Shown: piece by piece, positions 1 through 5,452 of the stretch
How positions within the stretch are numbered: position 1 is the first letter of the stretch
How the letters are laid out: every line of letters begins with the position of its first letter
Source: DATAEU01 sp046724395
GTDB lineage: Bacteria; Actinomycetota; UBA4738; HRBIN12
DNA length: 8,852 bases
Reading direction: 5' to 3'
NCBI GenBank assembly: GCA_046724395.1
Contig: JBKOWM010000119.1
Location: 1 to 8,852 of the forward strand
Position numbers and translations under genes: made by a program
The notes under the pieces: model-generated
What the model was told of the DNA's origin: nothing
Seen by the model: the letters and a program-made list of their open reading frames with translations, nothing else
Databases searched by the model: none

Positions 1-33
1 TCTCGTGGGCTCGGAGATGTGTATAAGAGACAG
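1..33 (+). other. Untrimmed Nextera (Tn5) sequencing adapter
   Basis: The first 33 bases match, from memory, the Illumina Nextera read-2 adapter lacking only its first base. They end in the 19-bp Tn5 mosaic end AGATGTGTATAAGAGACAG at 15-33. The orientation (adapter, mosaic end, then genome) is what a tagmented fragment end looks like, so this is a library artefact and not a transposon in the organism. Genomic sequence starts at 34. Translations that run through it contain the familiar contaminant peptides MCIRDS and MYKRQ. The nuoI reading frame must not be extended into it. Confidence 0.97.
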
Positions 34-526
34 CCTCGAGGGCGGGAGGGGCCGGCACGTGATACGTCCACTCCTCGAGGCGGTCGCTCTCGTGCAGGAG
101 GTCGAGGATCGAGTACTCGGAATACTCGAACTCGGGGCTCCAGAACAGGGCATCGAACGGGCAGACCTCGACGCAGATGCCGCAGTACATGCAGAGGGAG
201 AAGTCGATGGCGAAGCGGTCGAGGACCTTGACGGACCGCGCCTTGCCGCCCGAGGCGGGCGGGTTCGTCTCCTTGTGCGCCTCGATGTAGATGCACCAGT
301 CAGGGCATTCGCGCGAGCACTTCCAGCAGACGGTGCAGTTCTCCTGCTTCAGCGCGATCACGCCGCGGCTGCGCGGCGGAAGGTCGGGCTTGACCTCCGG
401 GTACTGCTGCGTGACGGCCGGACGCAGCATGTGCTTCAGCGTGACGCCCAGGCCCTTCACGAGCCCCACGCCGAACGGAGCGGCGGCGCCGTCGCCGCGG
501 CGAACGTCGCGCCCGTCGATGGCCAC
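34..526 (-). CDS. nuoI: NADH-quinone oxidoreductase subunit I (NuoI), 3' end cut off
   Basis: NuoI is the ferredoxin-like subunit of complex I. It holds clusters N6a and N6b and passes electrons to N2 in NuoB. The visible 164 codons show two complete 4Fe-4S motifs: C64-x2-C67-x2-C70-x3-C74-P and C112-x2-C115-x2-C118-x3-C122-P. The N-terminal stretch GLGVTLKHMLRP followed by QYPE (residues 25-44) is typical of the family. The GTG start lies two bases after the nuoH stop, with only a G-run as a possible ribosome site. It is favoured because the conserved N-terminus begins about 20 residues later. The genomic sequence stops at 34 after VPAPPALE, probably just short of the true C-terminus given a usual length of roughly 160-200 residues. 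Oddity: an additional cysteine, C78, follows the first motif (CPDWC). No stop codon is seen. Confidence 0.95.
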
Positions 527-528
527 GC

Positions 529-1560
529 TCAGGCCCCCATCGCGATCTGCCACACGCCTACGAACAGGATCTGGAACAGCGCGACGGGGATTAGCGTGAG
601 CCACGACACGCGTTGCAGCTGGTCCTCACGAAGCCGCGGGTACGTCGCGCGCAGCCACACGACGACGAACGATAGAGCGCCAATCTTCGCCGCCATCCAG
701 AGCGGTTCGGGGATGAGCGACAGACCGGGCAGCGGGAGGTATCCGCCGAGATAGAGCACGGATGCGATCGCGGACAGCACGACAATTCCGCCGTACTCGG
801 ACAGCAGGAAGAACGCGAACTTCAGGCCCGTGTACTCGGTGAGCGCTCCGAAGATGATCTCGCTGTCGGCCACCGGCATGTCGAACGGCGGCCGGCTGAG
901 CTCGGCGAGCGAGGCGGTGATGAAGATGACGAAGCCGATGGCCTGCCACGGGCGGACGATGTTCCACAGCCCTTCCTGCGATTCCACGATCCCGACCATC
1001 GAGAGCGTCCCCGCCTGCATCACGACGGCGGCGGCAACCAACACGAGCGGGAGCTCGTAGGCGATGAGCTGAGCGGCCGCACGAAGGGCGCCGATGAGCG
1101 AGAACTTGTTCGCGGAGGCCCACCCCGCCATCAGCGTGCCGATCACGCCGATCGAGCTGACGGCCAGGACGAAGAAGATCCCGACGTCGAGGTTCAGCGC
1201 GAAGATCTGGGACGAGAACGGGATGACGACGAGGGTCACCACGTACGGCACCAGCACGACCGCCGGGGCCATCGTGTAGACCCACGGATCCGCCGCCGCG
1301 GGTACGACGGACTCCTTCTGGATGAACTTCACGCCGTCGGCCAGGAGCTGCGCCCAGCCGTGGAATCGTCCCGCGTACATCGGCCCGAGCCGGCTCTGCA
1401 TGTGCGCGAGCACCTTGTGCTCCATGTAGCCGACGAGCAGCGGCGCCGTCAGGAAGAAGCCGACGACCAGCGCCGTCTTGACGACGAGCACCAGCCAGTA
1501 GCTCGAGAACCACTGGTCGAAGACGCTCGTGGCCGCCTGCGCCGTCAGCGCGCCGATCAC
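529..1560 (-). CDS. nuoH: NADH-quinone oxidoreductase subunit H (NuoH)
   Basis: NuoH is the membrane subunit that, with NuoB and NuoD, builds the quinone-binding chamber and starts the chain of charged residues through the membrane arm. The product is 343 residues with about eight hydrophobic segments. Hallmarks are RLGPMYAGRFHGWAQLLADG (57-76) with KFIQKE after it, GWASANKFSLIGALRAAAQL (146-165), YEL with the conserved glutamate E169, and the loop SRPPFDMPVADSEI (222-235) followed by TEYTGLKFAFFLLSEY (241-256). The chosen GTG start at 1560 overlaps the nuoC stop by four bases (GTGA) and has an AGGAGGT ribosome site nine bases upstream. A longer open frame continues upstream but only inside nuoC. 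One oddity is valine at 230, where E. coli and Thermus have glutamate in FDxPEAExE (from memory). Length and hydropathy fit a complete gene. Confidence 0.97.
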   Translation of the reverse strand: MIGALTAQAATSVFDQWFSSYWLVLVVKTALVVGFFLTAPLLVGYMEHKVLAHMQSRLGPMYAGRFHGWAQLLADGVKFIQKESVVPAAADPWVYTMAPAVVLVPYVVTLVVIPFSSQIFALNLDVGIFFVLAVSSIGVIGTLMAGWASANKFSLIGALRAAAQLIAYELPLVLVAAAVVMQAGTLSMVGIVESQEGLWNIVRPWQAIGFVIFITASLAELSRPPFDMPVADSEIIFGALTEYTGLKFAFFLLSEYGGIVVLSAIASVLYLGGYLPLPGLSLIPEPLWMAAKIGALSFVVVWLRATYPRLREDQLQRVSWLTLIPVALFQILFVGVWQIAMGA

Positions 1561-2078
1561 TCCTCCTCTACCTCCTCGCCCTCGACCGCTCCCGGCCACG
1601 GCTTGGCTTCCCGGGACATCAGGGCGAAATCTTTGCGCAGGGGGTACCCCTCGAACGGCTCCGACAGCAGCAGCTTGACGGGGAGCGGGTGGCCGGCGAA
1701 CTGGATGCCGAACATCTCCATGGTCTCCCGCTCGTGCCAGTTGGCACCCGCGAACAGGTCGGAGATCGTCGAGCACACGGCGTCGTCCTTGGGCAGGGCG
1801 ACCTTTACGCGCACCTCGTGGTTGTTCGAGAGCGAGTGTAGATGGGTCACGACCTCGAACCGGTCGTCGAAGTCGACGGCCGCGACGAAGTCGAGATAGT
1901 CGAACGACAGCTCGGGCTCGTCACGAAGGAATTGCACGAGGTCGTGGTATCGCTCGCGCAAGATCGTCCCGACGGCGTGTCCGTGCTGGTCGTCGAAGGC
2001 GGTGACGGCGTCGCCGAACCGCGCACGCAGGCGGGACTCGATCTCAGGAAGCGGAAGCGGGCGCGGTGGCCTGGCCAC
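1557..2078 (-). CDS. nuoC: NADH-quinone oxidoreductase subunit C (NuoC)
   Basis: NuoC is the 30-kDa-type subunit of the peripheral arm. It has no cofactor and packs against NuoD and NuoB. The product is 173 residues, the size of a free NuoC and not a NuoCD fusion. The family signature is clear: WHERETMEMFGI (114-125), GHPLPVKLLL (129-138) and the terminal GYPLRKDF (144-151). It ends in an acidic tail, GEEVEEE (167-173). The GTG start at 2078 overlaps the end of nuoB by 35 bases. It is supported by AGGGAG at 2091-2086, seven bases upstream, and there is no convincing start closer to the nuoB stop. Downstream it overlaps nuoH by GTGA. This is where nuoD is normally found, and it is absent here. 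Confidence 0.96.
   Translation of the reverse strand: MARPPRPLPLPEIESRLRARFGDAVTAFDDQHGHAVGTILRERYHDLVQFLRDEPELSFDYLDFVAAVDFDDRFEVVTHLHSLSNNHEVRVKVALPKDDAVCSTISDLFAGANWHERETMEMFGIQFAGHPLPVKLLLSEPFEGYPLRKDFALMSREAKPWPGAVEGEEVEEE
1562..1576 (-). promoter_or_regulatory. Ribosome binding site of nuoH inside the nuoC tail
   Basis: Read on the minus strand, AGGAGGT lies at 1576-1570, nine bases before the nuoH GTG. A second purine run, GAGGAGG, lies at 1568-1562. The first is a near-perfect Shine-Dalgarno sequence and decides the GTG start at 1560. The same bases encode part of the glutamate-rich end of NuoC (EEVEEE), so the tail and the ribosome site share sequence. Confidence 0.75.
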
Positions 2079-2550
2079 TCCACTTCTCCCTGATGCTCTC
2101 GCCGGCGATCTTCTCCTGGAGCTTCATGATTCCCTGCAACAGCGCCTCGGGCCGCGGCGGGCAGCCGGGCACGTACACGTCGACCGGCAGCATCTGGTCT
2201 ACTCCCTTCGTCACGCAGTACGAGTCCCAGTACGGACCTCCGCAGTTGGCGCACGATCCGAACGAGATGACGTACTTCGGCTCGGGCATCTGGTCGTACA
2301 AGCGCTTCACGACCGGAGCCATCTTGTCCGTGAGCGTGCCGGCGACGACGATCAGGTCCGCCTGGCGCGGCCCGTGGGCGAACGGGATCACGCCGAACCG
2401 GATGAAGTCGTGCTTGGAGGCGCTCGCCGCGATGAACTCGATCGAGCAGCACGCCAGGCCGAAGTTGAAGACCCACAGCGAGTACCTGCGACCCCAGTTG
2501 AGGATGAACTTGACCGGTTGGATGTCGCCGAGCGGCGTCTTGTCGATCAC
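2044..2550 (-). CDS. nuoB: NADH-quinone oxidoreductase subunit B (NuoB)
   Basis: NuoB carries cluster N2, the last iron-sulfur centre before quinone, and lines the quinone pocket with NuoD and NuoH. The product is 168 residues. The N2 ligands are all visible: the tandem C34-C35 in LACCSIEF, C100 in FGSCANCGG and C130 in PGCPPRPEALLQG. HGPRQADLIVVAGT (59-72) and the segment around TDKMAPV (74-80) match the family. A further cysteine, C103, lies three residues after C100. The GTG start at 2550 overlaps the nuoA stop by four bases (GTGA). A G-rich run (AAGGGGG) lies upstream but further off than usual. The style of the middle (GGPYWDSY, VTKGVDQ) resembles the NuoB of EFG-less clusters more than E. 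coli NuoB. That comparison is from memory. Confidence 0.97.
   Translation of the reverse strand: MIDKTPLGDIQPVKFILNWGRRYSLWVFNFGLACCSIEFIAASASKHDFIRFGVIPFAHGPRQADLIVVAGTLTDKMAPVVKRLYDQMPEPKYVISFGSCANCGGPYWDSYCVTKGVDQMLPVDVYVPGCPPRPEALLQGIMKLQEKIAGESIREKWSGQATAPASAS
2086..2091 (-). promoter_or_regulatory. Ribosome binding site of nuoC
   Basis: AGGGAG on the minus strand stands seven bases before the GTG at 2078, inside the nuoB coding region. It supports the long 35-base nuoB/nuoC overlap over a shorter nuoC. Confidence 0.6.
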
Positions 2551-2912
2551 GCCCACCGCAGGACCCCCTTGCGCCACGCGTACAGAAGACCGACACCAAG
2601 GATCCCGATGAACACCGCCATCTCGACGACCGCCTGGTATCCCAGGCCATCGAACACACGCGCCCACGGGAACAGGAACACCGATTCGACGTCGAAGATG
2701 ACGAACAGGAATCCGTAGATGTAGTAGCGGACCTGTGTCTGCGCCCAGCCCTCGCCGACGGGGTCGATGCCGCACTCGTACGTGAGGAGCTTCTCGGGAA
2801 TCGGATGTCGCGGCGCGACGACCCTCGCGGCACCGAAGGCGACGGCGACCAGCCCGACGCCGGCCACGAGGACGGCCAGCACGACGCCGTAGGACTCGTA
2901 GTAGTTGCTCAC
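2547..2912 (-). CDS. nuoA: NADH-quinone oxidoreductase subunit A (NuoA)
   Basis: NuoA is a small membrane subunit that wraps NuoH near the quinone entrance. Its long first loop changes conformation during turnover. The product is 121 residues, normal for the family, with three hydrophobic segments at about 8-32, 64-84 and 92-112. The hallmark is the loop TYECGIDPVGEGWAQTQVRY (44-63), with the conserved cysteine C47, running into YIYGFLFVIFDVESVFLFPW (64-83) with the FDVE acidic pair. The GTG start at 2912 lies 34 bases after the stop of the prenyl synthase, with a weak ribosome site GAGAAAG at 2930-2924. The frame is open further upstream, but that part lies inside the synthase gene and has no sensible N-terminus. 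It is the first gene of the A-B-C-H-I block. Confidence 0.95.
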   Translation of the reverse strand: MSNYYESYGVVLAVLVAGVGLVAVAFGAARVVAPRHPIPEKLLTYECGIDPVGEGWAQTQVRYYIYGFLFVIFDVESVFLFPWARVFDGLGYQAVVEMAVFIGILGVGLLYAWRKGVLRWA

Positions 2913-2940
2913 GCTTGTGAACGCTTTCTCAAGCTGCGCG

Positions 2941-2949
2941 ATTCTATCA
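2941..2949 (-). promoter_or_regulatory. Candidate extended -10 promoter for nuoABCHI
   Basis: On the minus strand, TGATAGAAT fits an extended -10 element (TGn plus TAGAAT, five of six matches to TATAAT). The TGA is at the same time the stop codon of the prenyl synthase gene. It sits in a noticeably AT-richer patch of a very GC-rich window. Transcription would start near 2934, giving an untranslated leader of about 22 bases before the nuoA GTG. No good -35 box is seen 16-19 bases upstream, which extended -10 promoters can do without. It rests on motif only. Confidence 0.35.
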
Positions 2950-3969
2950 ACGGACGTCTCCCCGGCCGGCGTCGGCGCCGCACCGAACCGCGAGGTAGTC
3001 GGCCAGGGTGAGCAGCGCCCTACGTGCCGATGCCTCGGGCAGCTGCTCCGCAAGCCCGCGGGCCCGGGCGACCTCGGAGGAGACGGCGTCGCGCGCGTGC
3101 GCGAGCGTGTCGGGCGAGCGGACGATCTCGAGGGCCCGCTCGAGCCGTTCGGTCCCCGGGGCGCCGTCCGAGAGCAGGGATCGCAGCTCAGCGCTCTGCC
3201 GTCCGTCGTGCAGCGCGTGCAGAACCGGGAGGGTGTAGACGCCCTCCTTGAGATCGACGCCGGGCTCCTTGCCGAGCTCGTCCTGCGTCGCGACCACGTC
3301 CATGATGTCGTCGGAGAGCTGGAAGGCAAGGCCCAGCGCCTCCCCAAACCCCTCGAGCACGTCCAGCGACCACCGAGGAGCGTCGGACAGCATCCCGCCG
3401 AGGCGACACGACGTCGCGATGAGGGCGCCGGTCTTCCGGCGGATGATCTCGAGGTACGCGCCCTGCGTCTGCTCGACCCTGCCCGACGCTTCGACCTCGC
3501 GGATCTGACCGTCGCAAAGGGTGGCGATCGTGCGCGCGAGCAGTGCGCAGACGTCGGTGCCGAGCTCGGTCGAGATCTCGGACGCGCGCGCGAACAGATA
3601 GTCGCCGGTGAGGATGGCGACCGTGTTGTCCCACCTCGCGTTCACGCTCGCAACGCCGTGCCGCGAGGCCGCCTCGTCGATCACGTCGTCGTGGTACAGC
3701 GTCGCCGCGTGGACGAGCTCGATGGAGACCGCGCCGGGTACCAGCCGCGGGTCGGTCGGATCGCCGAAATACCCGGCGAGCAACACGAGCATCGGGCGGA
3801 ACCGCTTGCCGCCGGCTGCCAGCAGGTACGAGGCCGTCTCAGCCAACATGTCGGACTCGGCGCGCACGGACTTCTCGAGGCTCGCCTCGACGTCCTCCAG
3901 CCGCCGGCGGATATCGGCCTCGAGAACCGGGTCTGGCGCCTCGAGCCCTGGGATCACGCGCCTGCTCAT
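2947..3969 (-). CDS. Long-chain (E)-polyprenyl diphosphate synthase
   Basis: This all-trans prenyl chain-elongating enzyme adds isopentenyl diphosphate units to an allylic primer, most likely to make the menaquinone or ubiquinone tail. The product is 340 residues, the usual size. Motifs in order are GGKRFRP (53-59), the first aspartate-rich motif DDVID (94-98), RKTGAL (178-183), the second aspartate-rich motif SDDIMD (219-224) and GVDLKEGVYTLPVL (237-250). Five residues before the first aspartate-rich motif is alanine, and no bulky aromatic blocks the chain pocket, which suggests a long product. Exact length (C30 to C50) cannot be read. It is a single-chain type; no small partner subunit is next to it. 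The ATG start at 3969 lies 31 bases after nuoN, with no Shine-Dalgarno sequence. It could be named ispB, hepT or grcC-like, so no symbol is given. Its place inside a nuo operon fits quinone supply. Confidence 0.93.
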   Translation of the reverse strand: MSRRVIPGLEAPDPVLEADIRRRLEDVEASLEKSVRAESDMLAETASYLLAAGGKRFRPMLVLLAGYFGDPTDPRLVPGAVSIELVHAATLYHDDVIDEAASRHGVASVNARWDNTVAILTGDYLFARASEISTELGTDVCALLARTIATLCDGQIREVEASGRVEQTQGAYLEIIRRKTGALIATSCRLGGMLSDAPRWSLDVLEGFGEALGLAFQLSDDIMDVVATQDELGKEPGVDLKEGVYTLPVLHALHDGRQSAELRSLLSDGAPGTERLERALEIVRSPDTLAHARDAVSSEVARARGLAEQLPEASARRALLTLADYLAVRCGADAGRGDVR

Positions 3970-3976
3970 CGGGGCG

Positions 3977-3982
3977 ATGCTA
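3977..3982 (-). promoter_or_regulatory. Candidate -10 box for a leaderless prenyl synthase transcript
   Basis: TAGCAT on the minus strand fits TAnnnT and ends seven bases before the ATG at 3969. Transcription would then start at or next to the A of the start codon. The absence of any ribosome site upstream of this gene is consistent with a leaderless mRNA, common in Actinomycetota. The -35 region is poor. TAnnnT occurs often by chance, so this is weak. Confidence 0.22.
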
Positions 3983-4000
3983 TCGGGGTCGGCCGCGTGG

Positions 4001-5452
4001 TCACCAACGGAGCACGGATGCGCTGTCCAGGACGTCGAACAAGAGACCGGGTGCCACGCCGAACAGCAGCGTGACGCCCGCGACCGCCGCCACGGCGACG
4101 ACCGGCGGCGAGGCGTCGTCCGCCTCGAACTCGCCCTCCGGCTCCTGCATATACATGAGCACGAGCACCCGGATGTAGAAGTACGCGGCGACGACACTGG
4201 CCAGGACGCCGATCAACACGAGCGGCCAGTGGCCTGCCGAGATCGCGGCCGAGAACACGCCCACCTTGGCGATGAACCCGGCCGTCGGGGGGATCCCGGC
4301 CATCGACAGCAAGAACACGGTCATCAGAGCGGCAAGCAGCGGGCTCCGGCGATACAGCCCCCGGTACGACGCGAGCGCCGTGCGCTCTTCCCCGTGGCCC
4401 GACACGAGCATCACGACGCCGAAGGCGCCGGCGATCATGGCGGCGTACGCGATCAGGTAGAACAGGGCGGCCCGGATCCCCGCCTGGTCGCCCGCCGTGA
4501 GCCCGATCAGGATGAACCCGGCATGCGCGATGCTCGAGTAGGCCAGCATCCGCTTGATGTCCGTCTGCGCGATGGCGAGCAAACTGCCGACGACGACGGT
4601 GACGGCGGCGAGCCCCCACAGGATCGGCGTCCAGTCCCAAGTGAGGGGCTGGAAGGCGGTGAAGAAGACGCGGATGAGCGCCGCGAACGCCGCGACCTTG
4701 GTCCCGGCCGACATGAACGCCGTCACGGCGGTGGGCGCCCCCTGGTACACGTCCGGCGTCCACATGTGGAACGGCACCACCGCAACCTTGAACGAGAAGC
4801 CGACGGCGAGCAGGACGAGCGCCGCGACGGCGAGCGCGTCGTTGGCCGTCAGCCCCGACAGCGCGCTCGCGACGTTCGACAGGCTCGTGCCCCCCGTGGC
4901 CCCGTAGGCCATCGCGATGCCGAACAGGAAGAAAGCGGAGGAGAACGCCCCGAGGAGGAAGTACTTCATCGACGCCTCAGTCGCGGCAAGCCTCGGCGAG
5001 AAACCGGCGAGGACGTACAGCGACAGCGACAGGATCTCGAGTCCCAGGAAGATGACGATGAGGTCCGTGGCCGATGCGAACAGCGTCATCCCGGCCGTGC
5101 AGAACAAGATCAGCGCGTAGAACTCGTGCCTGGGCTCCCCGAGCCGGTCGAAATAGTGGTGGCCGAACACGAGCCCGACGACGGCGACGCCGAGGAGCAC
5201 GAGCCGCGCCACGACCGCGAACCGATCGGTCGCCACCATTCCGTTCAGGACGGTGATCGCCCCCGACCAGTCCCACAGCCGAACCGAGAGCACCGCGGCG
5301 CCGACGACCCCCACCAGCGACACGGCCAGCAGGGCGTCGGACGCCCGCCGGCGGACGAAGACGCCACCGAGGAGCACGAGGATCCCGGTCCCGACGAGCG
5401 CCAGCTCCGGTGCGATCGGAGCCCAGTCGATCTTGGGCGACGCGGCGAGCAT
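4001..5452 (-). CDS. nuoN: NADH-quinone oxidoreductase subunit N (NuoN)
   Basis: NuoN is the antiporter-like proton-translocating subunit closest to the quinone module. The product is 483 residues with about fourteen hydrophobic helices, as in E. coli. The charged residues of the channel are in place: E139 in FLGLEILSL, K163 in EASMKYF, K222 in FSFKVAVVPFHMWTPDVYQG (219-238), K252 in SAGTKVAAF, K300 in TDIKRMLAYSS and K396 in GFIAKVGVF. The ATG start at 5452 shares one base with the nuoM stop (TGATG) and has GAGGGG eight bases upstream. It ends with DSASVLRW. Downstream, at 31 bases, comes the prenyl synthase and not another nuo gene, which is normal for a cluster ending in nuoN. Confidence 0.97.
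   Translation of the reverse strand: MLAASPKIDWAPIAPELALVGTGILVLLGGVFVRRRASDALLAVSLVGVVGAAVLSVRLWDWSGAITVLNGMVATDRFAVVARLVLLGVAVVGLVFGHHYFDRLGEPRHEFYALILFCTAGMTLFASATDLIVIFLGLEILSLSLYVLAGFSPRLAATEASMKYFLLGAFSSAFFLFGIAMAYGATGGTSLSNVASALSGLTANDALAVAALVLLAVGFSFKVAVVPFHMWTPDVYQGAPTAVTAFMSAGTKVAAFAALIRVFFTAFQPLTWDWTPILWGLAAVTVVVGSLLAIAQTDIKRMLAYSSIAHAGFILIGLTAGDQAGIRAALFYLIAYAAMIAGAFGVVMLVSGHGEERTALASYRGLYRRSPLLAALMTVFLLSMAGIPPTAGFIAKVGVFSAAISAGHWPLVLIGVLASVVAAYFYIRVLVLMYMQEPEGEFEADDASPPVVAVAAVAGVTLLFGVAPGLLFDVLDSASVLRW

Noticed and set aside
15..33. Tn5/IS50 end as a real mobile element
   Set aside because: The mosaic end is preceded by the synthetic Nextera primer sequence and sits exactly at the contig edge, with no transposase or second end.
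5..754. Plus-strand protein starting MGSEMCIRDS
   Set aside because: Its start is inside the sequencing adapter and the rest is antisense to nuoI and nuoH.
1561..1776. Longer NuoH beginning up to 72 residues earlier
   Set aside because: The added part lies inside nuoC, is rich in R, G and P without homology, and ignores the good ribosome site before the GTG at 1560.
2913..2946. Rho-independent terminator between the prenyl synthase and nuoA
   Set aside because: No GC-rich stem followed by a T-run is present in the 34-base gap.
2905..4074. 389-codon open frame on the plus strand
   Set aside because: Antisense to the prenyl synthase, whose aspartate-rich motifs are intact on the minus strand.
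3970..4197. Longer prenyl synthase beginning inside nuoN
   Set aside because: The extra 76 residues are an out-of-frame shadow of nuoN, and the total would exceed the usual family length.
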